DNA of 64,000 nucleotides from Pyxidicoccus trucidator. GTDB taxonomy: Bacteria > Myxococcota > Myxococcia > Myxococcales > Myxococcaceae. The position numbers and the translations under genes are program-made. The stretch is taken from contig NZ_JAAIXZ010000005.1 of NCBI RefSeq assembly GCF_010894435.1, positions 557,558 to 621,557 of the forward strand. Reading direction: 5' to 3'. This document shows positions 38,028 through 47,435 of the stretch, one piece after another. Positions within the stretch are counted from its first letter, which is position 1. Each line of letters begins with the position of its first letter. The notes beneath the pieces were generated by a model that saw only the letters and a list, made by a program, of their open reading frames with translations, was not told the origin of the DNA and searched no databases.

Positions 38028-39893
38028 TCACTTCTCGATGGTGTCGGCGGTCGGGGCGCCCTGCTGCGTCTGCACGCCGGCGACGTCCTCGTCGAACTTG
38101 AACTCCACGCGACGGTTCTTCGCGCGGCCTTCCTTGGTGGCGTTGTCGGCGAGGGGCTTCGCCGGACCGAAGCCCTTGGCCTCCAGCCGCTCACTCGCGA
38201 CCGACTTGCTCACCAGGTACTTCGCCACCGCGTCCGCGCGGCGCTGGGACAGGTCCAGGTTGTAGTCGGCGTTGCCCGTGTTGTCGGTGTGGCCCTCGAT
38301 GCGCATCTTCTCGATCTCCGGATGCGTGGCGAGGATGTTGGCCACCGTGTCCAGCAGCTTGAAGCTGCGGGGGCTGATGACGTCCTTGTTGTTCTCGAAG
38401 TAGACCGTCTCGAGGACGCGAATCTGGCCCTCGCCAATCTGCGCGAGCTGCTTGGCCTTGCAGCCGTGGTTCTTCTCCGTGCCGGGCTCGTCGGGGCAGT
38501 TGTCCAGCCGGTCCACCAGGCCGTCGGAGTCGCGGTCCTTGTCGGGGCAGCCGCGGTTCTCCTTCGGGCCCGCCTCGTTCATGCAGGCATCCCGCGCGTC
38601 CGCGACGCCGTCCTTGTCATTGTCCTTGTCCGGGCAGCCGTTGGCGTCCTCGAAGCCGTCCACGTCCTCCGCCTCGGCGGGGCACGCGTCCTTCGAGTCG
38701 GCCAGGCCGTCCTTGTCGGTGTCCGGGTCGTCCGGGCAGCCGTCGGAGTCCTCGAAGCCGTTGGTGTTCTCCGCCTGGGCGGGGCAGCGGTCGGCCAGGT
38801 TGAGCAGGCCGTCCTGGTCATCGTCGCCATCCGCGCAGCCGTTGAGCTGGGCCAGGCCCTTGCTGGCCGGGCAGCGGTCGGCGACGTTCTTCACGCCGTC
38901 ACCGTCCGCGTCCAGGTCGGGGCAGCGGTTCACGTCATACGGCTGGCCTTCGATACAGCGGGCCGCCGCCGCGCCGGCCGCGCCGAAGTTGATGCCGCCG
39001 AGCACGCGGAATTCCGGGGTGCCGGGCGTCTGGCCGAAGCCGGGGCCGCCCATGAGGTACACCTCCGTGCCGTCGCCCGTGGGAGCGCGCAGGCCGAGCA
39101 GCACCTCCAGCGACTCCGGGGCGTCCGCCACCGGAAGGGTGCCACGCACCACCAGCTCCTCCTTGAGGCCGAAGAAGCCGGCGGTGAGGTTGACGCCGCC
39201 ATTCACCTCCAAGCCCATCTCATCGCGCAGCGGCTGCGCCGTGGGGGACAGCGCGTACGTCTTGGTGCGCACCAGCGCGCCCACGTCGGCGCCCACGCGG
39301 AAGGAGCCCCCAAGCTCCTTGCCCAGGCCGATGCGCGGCGAGAAGACAAAGCCCTGGTCTCGGGTGAGGGTGTCGGCGCTGCCCAGCGGCAGGGCCACGC
39401 CCAGGTGCACGCCCAAATCGAGCGGCGCCTCGTTGGCCTCGGACAGGATGCCGGCGCGCGCCTGCAGCCACGGAGTGCCCAGGGCGGTCGCCCCGGGCGT
39501 GGCGACGCCCAGCGGCGAGGTGTCCGGGCCCCACTGGGCGACGATGGGCACCTGCGCGCCCAGCTCCAGCCAGTCGGTGACGGCATAGGCGCCGCTCAGG
39601 TGCACCGTCACGCGGTCGGAGACGATGACGCCCTGGCGCTCGTCGCCGCGCAGGAGCACCAGCGGCTCGTTCTCGTAGTGAGCGGTGAAGGCGAGGCGGT
39701 ACTGCCCCTCCTCCAGCAGGTCGCCGGTGGACAGCACGAGGCTGTCACGCGCCGCGGGGTTGAGTTGCAGCCGCTCCAGCTCGATGCCGGGAATGCGCGC
39801 CTGCGCCTGGACGGTGGACGCCCAGAGGACAGCGAGTCCTCCGAGCCAGAAATGGTTCCTGCGTAGAAACAAGGCTTCCTCCACATCTCGCAT
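38028..39893 (-). CDS. OmpA-family outer-membrane protein with thrombospondin type-3 repeats
   Basis: 621 aa from the ATG at 39893, supported by AGGGGAG just upstream; the open frame further upstream lacks any domain. A Sec signal peptide ends near VQAQA. Residues ~30-300 are a beta-barrel-like region (YRLAFTAHYENEPLVLLR, VFSPRIGLGKELGGSFRVG). Calcium-binding TSP3 repeats follow at ~310-470 (DADGDGVKNVADRCPASKG, DSDGCPDDPDTDKDGLADS). A C-terminal OmpA/MotB peptidoglycan-binding domain (VYFENNKDVISPRSF, RIEGHTDNTGNADYN) is at ~490-600. It tethers the outer membrane to peptidoglycan and is co-transcribed with the DUF4215 surface protein. Confidence 0.93.
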   Translation of the reverse strand: MRDVEEALFLRRNHFWLGGLAVLWASTVQAQARIPGIELERLQLNPAARDSLVLSTGDLLEEGQYRLAFTAHYENEPLVLLRGDERQGVIVSDRVTVHLSGAYAVTDWLELGAQVPIVAQWGPDTSPLGVATPGATALGTPWLQARAGILSEANEAPLDLGVHLGVALPLGSADTLTRDQGFVFSPRIGLGKELGGSFRVGADVGALVRTKTYALSPTAQPLRDEMGLEVNGGVNLTAGFFGLKEELVVRGTLPVADAPESLEVLLGLRAPTGDGTEVYLMGGPGFGQTPGTPEFRVLGGINFGAAGAAAARCIEGQPYDVNRCPDLDADGDGVKNVADRCPASKGLAQLNGCADGDDDQDGLLNLADRCPAQAENTNGFEDSDGCPDDPDTDKDGLADSKDACPAEAEDVDGFEDANGCPDKDNDKDGVADARDACMNEAGPKENRGCPDKDRDSDGLVDRLDNCPDEPGTEKNHGCKAKQLAQIGEGQIRVLETVYFENNKDVISPRSFKLLDTVANILATHPEIEKMRIEGHTDNTGNADYNLDLSQRRADAVAKYLVSKSVASERLEAKGFGPAKPLADNATKEGRAKNRRVEFKFDEDVAGVQTQQGAPTADTIEK

Positions 39894-40032
39894 GCTCCCC
39901 TCTGGCGCACGCGGCCTTCGACCCACGGGTCGGCAGCGGCCCATTGCACGCTCCGCGCCAGGAGTCCAATGGGAGACACACGGGGAGGAAACCCGGGGCA
40001 ACGCCCCCCAAGGCCCCGGGCGGAGCGATTCC

Positions 40033-40087
40033 TGACGTGTCAGCGGCCCTGCTCCGGGCGTCGCGGGCTCCTTCATTGACGCGTCAA
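40033..40087. promoter_or_regulatory. Pair of TGACGYGTCA palindromes in the divergent intergenic region
   Basis: TGACGTGTCA (40033-40042) and TTGACGCGTCAA (40076-40087) are centred 44 bp apart, about four helical turns. They sit in the 269-bp gap between the minus-strand OmpA gene (start 39893) and the plus-strand FG-GAP gene (start 40163). Together with the related arm at 30564-30573 they look like binding sites for one dimeric regulator. The rest of this gap shows no gene. Confidence 0.4.
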
Positions 40088-40162
40088 CGGCGCGTCCGGG
40101 GCTGCTTCGAGTACCTGGGCCCCCCGCGACGGAGGTCGTTCTCAAATGGTAGGAATCCGGGC

Positions 40163-43100
40163 ATGTCCGTGTCCGCCCCGCCCCGTCTTCCGTCCCTGGT
40201 GCCGCTCCGCTGGGAGAGTGCCTTCCTCGGCCTCCTCCTGGTCTCCGTGCTCACCGGCTGCCCTTCATCCGGGGACACGGAGGACTCGGTTCGGGAGATA
40301 GACCCCCAGCGCTCGTCCTTCACCGTGGACCGGACCACGGACGTGGCGGGCGATGGCAAGGACACCGTCTTCGGGACGGTGCGCATCGTCGACACGAAGG
40401 GCGCGCCCGTGCTGCGGGCCGAGGTGCGCATTCGCGCGAAGGGGATAGGGGGAGGCGAGCAGGTCTTCAACCTCCCGAGCACCAACGCCGACGGCATCAC
40501 CGAGTTCGAGCTCGCCTCGCGGGGGCTCGGGACGCTGACGATGGAGGTCATCGCGGGGCTGGACGGCCGGAGGAAGACGCTCACGCAGAAGGTGGAGGTG
40601 ACGTTCATCGCGGGCCCACCGGCCGAGCTCCTCTTCGTCGCGTTCCCGGTCCAGGTGCCCGCGGGAAGGACGCTCGACGTGCCAGTGATGGTGGCGGCCC
40701 GGGATGCCGCCGGCAACGCGGTGACGCGGCCCTTCCCCGTCACCCTCTACCTGGCGGCGGACTCGACAGCGAATCGACTGGAGGGAACGCTCACGGTGAC
40801 GGCGGTGCATTCGCGCGAGTTGGGGCGCGCCCTGGCCACCTTCCCGGACGTGCGTGTGCTGGGGGCGGGGGCGGCCCGCCTCGTCGCGGACTCGCCCACC
40901 AGCCGCATATCGAGCGTCAACTTCACGGTGTATCCCGGGCCGGTGGCGGGGCTTCGCTTCAACGGCTCCCTTCCGGAGGAGGTGGAGGCGGGAGCGGCCC
41001 TCACGCCGGGCCCGTCCGTGAGCACCGTCGACGCGCACGGGAATGTCACCACCAGCACCACTGTCGGGGTGGAGCTCCTGCTCCAGGACGCGCAGGGCCA
41101 CGAGTCTCCGCTGTCCTCCATCCGCCACGACTCCTCACCCATCTTGTTCCCGGAGGTGCGGGTGGCCCGCGCGGGGACGGGCTATCGGCTGGTGGCACGC
41201 AGCGGGCAGCTCACCGCGGCCACCAGCACCCCGTTCACGGTCCGGAACGGCGCGGTCGAGGTGGCGGCCTCGTCCCTGCGCGCGTCTCCACAGCGCCTTC
41301 CCGCCGGGCCTTCCTCCCGGGCCACCCTGCGCGTGCAGCTCCTCAGTCGCAGTGGCAACCCGGTGGCGGATGCGCCCGTGCGGCTGTCGGTGTCCGGGAC
41401 GGGGCACGTGCTCGTGCCTGAGAGCGGGGAGGGGAGGACGGATGCCCACGGCGTCTTCTCCGCCACGCTCGCTTCCGAGTCCGAGCGCGTCGCCCAGGTC
41501 ACCGCCACGTCGGGCGACGTGGTGCTGGAGACCGAGGTGGCCTTCGTGGCGGAGTGCGCCGCCACCACGGCCCTGCCGTACCTTCCGACGCTCGGGGACA
41601 CTCCGCCCAAGGGCTCGTTGCTGCCCGTGGACCTCGACGGGGATGGCGACCTGGACGCGGTGTCCTCGGAAGGCACCGTCCATGACAACACGGGCGATGG
41701 GACGCTGGTGCTGCGCCAGCCGGACCTGGACCGCGCGCTCGGGCACATGTCCGCGGGAGACCTGGATGGGGACGGGGCGCCGGACGTGCTCTCCGTGGGG
41801 CAGCAGGTGTCGGTGCGCTTCAACCGGGGTGATGGCTCCCTCTTCCCTCCGCGAGTCCTCGTCTGGAGCGCCTTCGGTGACGAGGGCCGGCTGGTGGACG
41901 TCAACGGGGATGGCAAGCTGGACGTCGCGTACCTGGAGGACCAGGCGGGTTGGTGGGCGGTCCACGTCCTGCTCAACCAGGGCGGCGGGTGGTTCGCTCC
42001 GGAGGTGACCACGGCGTTCCGTGAGGACCGCTGGTTCGGCGGGCGGCTGGCGCTGGTGGCTCGTGGACCGGGAGGCGGCGTGGACCTCGTCGCCATGGGC
42101 CGGGGGAGCGCTCCCGAGGTCTTCACGGGAGGCGGGGCCGGAAACTTCGTGCCCGCGGGAGGCCTGACCCTGCCGGAGTACGCCACGGCGCTGACCCCGG
42201 CGGACGAGGACGGCGACGGGCGGGAGGACCTGTTTTTCCACCTGGGCAATGGCGGGCTCGCGCTGCTGCGCAACCAGGGGCAGGGCACGTTCGCCGCCCC
42301 GGTGCGGCTCGACGTCGGTGAATCCGTGTGGGTGCTCACCGTGGCGGACTTCGATGGGGACGGCCGGAAGGACCTCGCCTTCACCGCGGGCAACCTGGGC
42401 GCGCGGCTGTGGATGGTGCGGCGCGACGCGGGCGGGGGCTTCCGGGCGAAGGAGGCGGTGGGCCGCTCCTTCCAGGCCACGGGCGTGTCGGCGGGGGACC
42501 TCACCGGCGACGGGCGGCCGGAGCTGCTCGTGGGCACGCCGTCAGGTGTGCTGCCGCTCCTCAACCAGGGCGAGGGGAACTTCCTCATCCCGGGCTTCCT
42601 CCTGGGCTCCAACCAGACGAGTCGGCTGGGGGTGGGGGACTTCAATGGTGATGGCGTGGTGGACCTGGCTGGAATGGGCAGCTTCACCGAGCTGCTGCTG
42701 AGCCAGCCGGATGGCACCCGGACCTCACGGCTCTTCTCGACGCCCAGCTCCTCGGTGCGGGACGCCATCGCGACGGACCTGGACCAGGACGGCCTGATGG
42801 ACCTGGTCTTCTCGGAAGACTTCAACCTGAGGATGCATGTGCTGCGGAGCACCGGAGGAGGGGACTTCGCGGCGACCACGCTCACCCTCACCGACGTGGT
42901 TCCTGGCCCGCTGGCAGCCGGAGACCTGGATGGGGATGGCGCGCCGGAGGTGGTGGTGCTCCACCCCGGGCAGGACAGCGCCACCATCCTGCGCAACGAC
43001 GGCACGGGCCTCCTCCGGGCAGGTGAGGTGCTCCCCATGGGAGTCGACCCGCAAGCCCTGGCGCTCGCGGACCTGGACGGGGACGAGGACCTGGACCTCG

Positions 43101-43582
43101 TGGTGGCCGACTCCGAAGCCGGCACCGTCCAGCGCTACGCCAATGATGGCCATGGCGCGCTGACGCTCCAGTCCACCGAGGTGGTGGGCCTCGCGCCGGC
43201 GGCGCTCGCGGTGGGCGACCTCGACGGGGACGGACGCCCGGAGGTGGTGGTGTCCAACCGCGACGATGGCACGGTGTCGGTGCTGTCGGGGGCGGGCGGC
43301 CCCGCGCGGAAGTTCCCCGTGGGCAGTCAGCCCCGGAGCCTGGCGCTCGGCGACTTCAACCGGGATGGCTGGCAGGACATCGCCGTGGCCAGCGAGGGCA
43401 ACCTCCGGCTGGCGCTCCTCCTGGGACAGGCCGGTGGAGGCTTCTCGCCGCCCCGGTGGCAGGGGCCCATGGACTGGCCGAGCCGTCTGCTGGCCCATGA
43501 CTGGGACGGCGACGGGCGCGTGGACCTGCTCGCTGCCCACAGTGGCGCCGTGGACCTGCTGCGGCCCACCTGCGTACGCTAG
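40163..43582 (+). CDS. FG-GAP/VCBS repeat lipoprotein with bacterial Ig-like domains
   Basis: 1139 aa from the ATG at 40163. The lipoprotein signal peptide ends at VLTGC-P. Residues ~60-480 hold several Ig-like/invasin-type segments (GTVRIVDTKGAPVLRAEVRI, VLRASPQRLPAGPSS-like, NPVADAPVRLSVSGTG). From ~490 to the end are about 14 FG-GAP blades with calcium loops (DLDGDGDLDAVSSEG, DVNGDGKLDVAYLED, DFDGDGRKDLAF, DLDGDEDLDLVVAD), together a beta-propeller-like adhesin. It is surface-exposed or periplasmic. The Omp85-like barrel gene starts 6 nt after its stop. Confidence 0.9.
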   Translation: MSVSAPPRLPSLVPLRWESAFLGLLLVSVLTGCPSSGDTEDSVREIDPQRSSFTVDRTTDVAGDGKDTVFGTVRIVDTKGAPVLRAEVRIRAKGIGGGEQVFNLPSTNADGITEFELASRGLGTLTMEVIAGLDGRRKTLTQKVEVTFIAGPPAELLFVAFPVQVPAGRTLDVPVMVAARDAAGNAVTRPFPVTLYLAADSTANRLEGTLTVTAVHSRELGRALATFPDVRVLGAGAARLVADSPTSRISSVNFTVYPGPVAGLRFNGSLPEEVEAGAALTPGPSVSTVDAHGNVTTSTTVGVELLLQDAQGHESPLSSIRHDSSPILFPEVRVARAGTGYRLVARSGQLTAATSTPFTVRNGAVEVAASSLRASPQRLPAGPSSRATLRVQLLSRSGNPVADAPVRLSVSGTGHVLVPESGEGRTDAHGVFSATLASESERVAQVTATSGDVVLETEVAFVAECAATTALPYLPTLGDTPPKGSLLPVDLDGDGDLDAVSSEGTVHDNTGDGTLVLRQPDLDRALGHMSAGDLDGDGAPDVLSVGQQVSVRFNRGDGSLFPPRVLVWSAFGDEGRLVDVNGDGKLDVAYLEDQAGWWAVHVLLNQGGGWFAPEVTTAFREDRWFGGRLALVARGPGGGVDLVAMGRGSAPEVFTGGGAGNFVPAGGLTLPEYATALTPADEDGDGREDLFFHLGNGGLALLRNQGQGTFAAPVRLDVGESVWVLTVADFDGDGRKDLAFTAGNLGARLWMVRRDAGGGFRAKEAVGRSFQATGVSAGDLTGDGRPELLVGTPSGVLPLLNQGEGNFLIPGFLLGSNQTSRLGVGDFNGDGVVDLAGMGSFTELLLSQPDGTRTSRLFSTPSSSVRDAIATDLDQDGLMDLVFSEDFNLRMHVLRSTGGGDFAATTLTLTDVVPGPLAAGDLDGDGAPEVVVLHPGQDSATILRNDGTGLLRAGEVLPMGVDPQALALADLDGDEDLDLVVADSEAGTVQRYANDGHGALTLQSTEVVGLAPAALAVGDLDGDGRPEVVVSNRDDGTVSVLSGAGGPARKFPVGSQPRSLALGDFNRDGWQDIAVASEGNLRLALLLGQAGGGFSPPRWQGPMDWPSRLLAHDWDGDGRVDLLAAHSGAVDLLRPTCVR

Positions 43583-43588
43583 TCCTTC

Positions 43589-44965
43589 ATGCGCCTGACT
43601 CCGACGACGTGGGTGTTCTCGCTGGGCGTGCTGCTGGCCGTGACGCCGGCCCGGGCGGAGGACCCGTCGGCGTCGCAGGCCCCCGTGCCCGGCGCCGAGG
43701 TGCCCCAGGTTCCCTCGGTGCCTGGCGCCGAGGTGCCCGTGGTGCCCGCGCCCCGCACGGGGTGGCGCGTCGCGGGGCTGCCCCTCATCAACTTCAACAG
43801 CGACGAGGGGGTTGGCTACGGCGTGCGGCTGCTGCTGGTGGACGCGGGGGACGGGAGCCAGAAGCCCTACCGCCACTCGGTGGTGGCGCAGTTCTTCCAG
43901 ACGACGCGCGGGGTGGCGGCGCATCGCCTCCTGATGGACGCCCCGGGGTTCCTCGGGTCCGCCTGGCGGGTGGGGCTGGACCTGAGCCTCCTCAACGAGC
44001 GCTTCTCGCCGTACTACGGCCTGGGCGGCGCGTCGGACTACCAGGCGGACTTCGCGTCATGTGATGACCGCGACGCGCTGGAGGACTCTCCGGACGAGTG
44101 CCCGGGCAACCCGGCCTTCCGGGGCCTGCGCTACTACACCTATGACCAGCGCACCTTCCCCAGCGTGGTGCTGAACACGCGCCGCCCGGTGCAGGGCCCC
44201 TGGCAGGTGGCGCTCGGCTACCGCTTCCGGCTGACGAAGGTGCGGACGCGCTACGACGCGGAGGACCTGGGACAGAGCGGAGCCTCGCGGCTGGAAGAGG
44301 ACGCACGGGCGGGGCTGCTCACGGGGCTGGACGCACAGACACTGTCCGGCACGTTTCGCACGGCGGAGCTGACGGCGGGCCTGCTGTTCGACTTGCGCGA
44401 CAACGAGCCGGCGCCCACGCGCGGCATGTTCCACGAATTGTCGGCACGCGGTGCGATGGAGGCGACGGGGAGCGCGTTCCGTTACTGGGGGACGACGCTC
44501 AACCTGCGCTTCTACCACCCGGTGGTGAGCCCGCGGGTGGTGGCGGCGCTGCGCCTCATGGCGGATGTGATGGGCGGAGACGTGCCCTTCTTCCTGCTCA
44601 GCTCGCTCGGCGGCGTGGAGTGGCGTGATGGCTGGGGCGGCATCGGCGGCCTGTTCACCGGGCGCGGCATCCTGAAGCACCGGATGCAGGGGAAGGTGAA
44701 GGCGGTGGCCAACGGCGAGGTGCGGTGGCAGTTCCTCTCGGTGGCGCCGCTGAATCAGCGGGTGGACTTCACGGCGGTGGCCTTCGCGGACGTGGGGCAG
44801 GCGTGGGCCGACCTGGACTTCCGGGACGATGGGCTCTCCCGCTACTCGGGCGGTGGCGGGCTGCGCATCTCCTGGGAGGGCAACTTCATCATCCGCATGG
44901 ACTACGGCGTCAGCCCGAGCGACGGAACGACGGCTTTCTACCTCGACTTCAATCACCTGTTCTGA
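43589..44965 (+). CDS. Omp85/BamA-superfamily outer-membrane barrel protein without POTRA domains
   Basis: 458 aa. Signal peptide MRLTPTTWVFSLGVLLAVTP...ARAE, then a short Pro/Val repeat (VPGAEVPQVP twice). The rest is a 16-strand-type surface-antigen barrel. Characteristic elements are GVGYGVRLLL, LLFDLRDNEPAPTRGMFHE, the late GLFTGRGILKHRMQGK (resembling the conserved RG-containing lid loop) and AFADVGQAWADLDFRD. The last strand ends FNHLF with terminal Phe. The short N-terminus has no room for POTRA repeats, so it is more like the patatin/TamA-associated 'BamA/TamA-like' barrels than a complete BamA. It is coupled to the FG-GAP lipoprotein upstream. Confidence 0.88.
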   Translation: MRLTPTTWVFSLGVLLAVTPARAEDPSASQAPVPGAEVPQVPSVPGAEVPVVPAPRTGWRVAGLPLINFNSDEGVGYGVRLLLVDAGDGSQKPYRHSVVAQFFQTTRGVAAHRLLMDAPGFLGSAWRVGLDLSLLNERFSPYYGLGGASDYQADFASCDDRDALEDSPDECPGNPAFRGLRYYTYDQRTFPSVVLNTRRPVQGPWQVALGYRFRLTKVRTRYDAEDLGQSGASRLEEDARAGLLTGLDAQTLSGTFRTAELTAGLLFDLRDNEPAPTRGMFHELSARGAMEATGSAFRYWGTTLNLRFYHPVVSPRVVAALRLMADVMGGDVPFFLLSSLGGVEWRDGWGGIGGLFTGRGILKHRMQGKVKAVANGEVRWQFLSVAPLNQRVDFTAVAFADVGQAWADLDFRDDGLSRYSGGGGLRISWEGNFIIRMDYGVSPSDGTTAFYLDFNHLF

Positions 44966-45089
44966 GGCGCTCCGGGCCAAGGCGCATCCCGGGCGGCCGG
45001 GCGAGGCAGCGTCAGTGTCGCCGCCAGCGGTGTCGTGAGCATCTTCCAGGCAGGCCGGCATCCACTCCGCGCCGGCGCAAGGAGGCCGT

Positions 45090-45689
45090 TTGATCCGGAC
45101 GCTGCATGACGCGGTGGAGCTGGTCCACACGCACCATGTCATCACCGAGGTGCCCACGCAGGGGCCCGCCTCGCTCGTGGAGGAAGTGCTCGGGGGACGT
45201 CCCTCCGGGAGCTGGCGCGAGCACTCGAAGGGGCGGCTCGCGTACCGGCTGGGGCGGATGTTGCGCGCCTCGCCGGACGTGCTCGCGGTGCGGCTGGTGG
45301 AGGGCAAGGTGGCCTTCGTGGACCCCACGCTGTGGCCTTCGGTGTACCGCGTCGCCATGGAGCCCTCGCGCCGCCGGGCCTCACTGGCCGGACTCTCCCT
45401 GGACGCGCGCGAGCTGCTGACCCTCGTGGAGCGAGATGGCGAGGTCCGGCTCGAAAAGGAGGGCCCGTGGACCAAGGCCCGCCAGACGCTGCAGGAGCGG
45501 CTCCTGGTCCACTTCTCCGAGGCGCAGGAGGAGGACGGCCACCACGTCGCCGTGCTGCGCTCGTGGCGGAGCTGGGCGCCCGTGTCGCTCAAGGACGACG
45601 CCATGAGGCTCTCATATGAGGACGCACTGGCCCGCCTGCGCTACGCCTGCGGCGGCGCTCCCACCGGCCTCGGCCCCTGGGTGTTCTGA
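45090..45689 (+). CDS. Hypothetical protein with TTG start
   Basis: 199 aa, not recognised. The TTG start at 45090 is set by AAGGAGG four nt upstream (45079-45085). It is otherwise soluble and helical (SLVEEVLGGRPSGSW, GLSLDARELLTLVERDGEVR), with no membrane segment, signal or catalytic motif. The 124-bp gap before it contains no gene. Confidence 0.7.
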   Translation: MIRTLHDAVELVHTHHVITEVPTQGPASLVEEVLGGRPSGSWREHSKGRLAYRLGRMLRASPDVLAVRLVEGKVAFVDPTLWPSVYRVAMEPSRRRASLAGLSLDARELLTLVERDGEVRLEKEGPWTKARQTLQERLLVHFSEAQEEDGHHVAVLRSWRSWAPVSLKDDAMRLSYEDALARLRYACGGAPTGLGPWVF

Positions 45690-45724
45690 GGCCCGCGCCG
45701 CCGTACGGCGCCGACGTCTAGCCT

Positions 45725-46069
45725 CTACGCCGCGATGTCGAGGATCTCCAGCGCCTCGCGGACGCCGGGCAGGCGGGCGAGCAGCTCGAACTCGGCCGCC
45801 TGGAGCGTGGACACCCGCCGGCCGGAGACGCGCTCCATGAGGAGCTCGATGCGGTACTCGCCCTGGGGACCGACCTGGCGGGAGATTCGCGCACGGCGGC
45901 CCTCCGCCTGACAGGCGAGGATGTCGTGCTGCAGGCTGCGCAGCCGCCGGAACACCTTCAGCGCCATCCGCCCTTCGGGGGTGTCGAACGTGTGGAAGTG
46001 CCGGTTTCTCGACAGAGGCTTGCTGGGGTCATGGAGCCTCTCCACGAGGCGCCGAACGAATGGGTCCAT
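45725..46069 (-). CDS. Small hypothetical protein
   Basis: 114 aa, basic and soluble (MDPFVRRLVERLHDPSKPLS, GRMALKVFRRLRSLQHDIL, AAEFELLARLPGVREALEIL). No family recognised. It is transcribed divergently from the TPR lipoprotein gene, whose start is 40 bp away. The stop lies 35 bp from the end of the convergent hypothetical gene. Confidence 0.65.
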   Translation of the reverse strand: MDPFVRRLVERLHDPSKPLSRNRHFHTFDTPEGRMALKVFRRLRSLQHDILACQAEGRRARISRQVGPQGEYRIELLMERVSGRRVSTLQAAEFELLARLPGVREALEILDIAA

Positions 46070-46109
46070 CGACGTGGGAGCTTAACATCCGGTACCCTCG
46101 CTCTCAGCG

Positions 46110-47435
46110 ATGCCCTGGCATTTTTCGATCCGTCCCTGGACCCTGGCGCTCCTCCTCCCGCTTGCTTGCAAGGAGCCGGAGGCGGCCGCCGTACAGAACC
46201 GCGCACAACAGGCCCAAGCCGCCCTCTCGGAAGGCCGTGCCCACCTGTCCAACAACGAGCCCGGCCCCGCGCTCGCGGCGCTGCGCAAGGCCGCCACCGC
46301 CGCCCCGGACAGCGCCGAGCCGCTCCTCCTCATGGCCCAGGCCCACCGCCTCGCCGGCAATGAGGGGGCCGCCATCCTCGCGCTGAAGCAGGCCAAGTCG
46401 CTCGTCGGAGAGGACCCGGCCATCCAGCGGGAGCTCGCCGAGCTCTACCTGCAGGACGGCCACACCCAGGACGCGCTCGCCACCCTCATCCACCTGAGGG
46501 ACACGGGCGGCCTGCCGGACGCGGACGTGCTCAAGCTCGCCCGCATCCAGGCGCGCGAGGGGCAGATTGACGCCGCCTTCAAGACGCTGGAGGCCGTCCT
46601 CCGGGAAAACCCGGACGACGCGGAGGCCAAGGCGGTGGAGGCGGAGGTGCTGCTCCTCAAGGGCGACGAGTTGCTCGCCGCCAACCTCATGGACCGGCTG
46701 CTCCAACAGGACCCGGAGCAGACGTCCGCGCGGCTCCTGCGCGCGCGCTACTTCCTCAACAACGGCTTCCCGGAGATGGCCGAGGCCGACCTGGGCGCGG
46801 TGCAGGCGCCCGAGTCGGCGACCACCGACGTCGTCACCCTGCGCGCGCGCGTGCTGCTGGTGCTGGAGCGCCCCGCCGAGGCCGAGGCCGCCCTGAAGAA
46901 GCTGGTGGACGCCGAGCCCAACAACGCCGAGGCCCTGGCCTGGCTCGCGGAGGCCATGCTGGTGCAGGGGCGCCGCGCGGACGCGCAGGCGCAGGTGGAC
47001 AAGGCGCTCCAGCTCCGGCCCCGCCTCGCCCGGGCACTGTACGTGCGCGGCCGCACCCAGGAGGAGCAGGGGGACCGCCGGGGCGCCGAGGAGAGCTACA
47101 GCTTCGCGCTGGGCGCGAACCCGCGCTTCGCCCCGGCCCACTCACGGATGGGGCAGCTGCACCTGAAGGCCGAGCGGAAGGTGGAGGCCCTGGCCTCCCT
47201 GGAGCGGGTGCTCACCCTGGGCGAGGCGTCGCTGGAGGAGAAGGCCCAGCTGGCCAACCTCTACGCCACCCTCCAGATGAAGGTGCCCCAGGGGCTGAAG
47301 CTCATTGACGAGGCGCTGAAGCGCAGCCCCGACAACGAGGAGTACCTCCGCATCCAGAAGGCGCTCACCGCCCTCATGCCGAAGCCCAAGAAGCGCCCCA
47401 CGGGGCCCGTCATCATCCGCGGCGGGCGCCGCTGA
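46110..47435 (+). CDS. TPR-repeat lipoprotein
   Basis: 441 aa. Short lipoprotein signal (SIRPWTLALLLPLAC-K). The rest is a superhelix of about 10 TPR motifs (PALAALRKAATAAPDSAEPL, AEAALKKLVDAEPNNAEALA, ARALYVRGRTQEEQGDRRGA). It ends with a basic tail (PKPKKRPTGPVIIRGGRR). Such proteins assemble secretion or pilus machines in the periplasm or at the outer membrane; the partner is unknown. Its last 23 nt overlap the 3' end of the convergent M16 peptidase gene. Confidence 0.85.
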   Translation: MPWHFSIRPWTLALLLPLACKEPEAAAVQNRAQQAQAALSEGRAHLSNNEPGPALAALRKAATAAPDSAEPLLLMAQAHRLAGNEGAAILALKQAKSLVGEDPAIQRELAELYLQDGHTQDALATLIHLRDTGGLPDADVLKLARIQAREGQIDAAFKTLEAVLRENPDDAEAKAVEAEVLLLKGDELLAANLMDRLLQQDPEQTSARLLRARYFLNNGFPEMAEADLGAVQAPESATTDVVTLRARVLLVLERPAEAEAALKKLVDAEPNNAEALAWLAEAMLVQGRRADAQAQVDKALQLRPRLARALYVRGRTQEEQGDRRGAEESYSFALGANPRFAPAHSRMGQLHLKAERKVEALASLERVLTLGEASLEEKAQLANLYATLQMKVPQGLKLIDEALKRSPDNEEYLRIQKALTALMPKPKKRPTGPVIIRGGRR

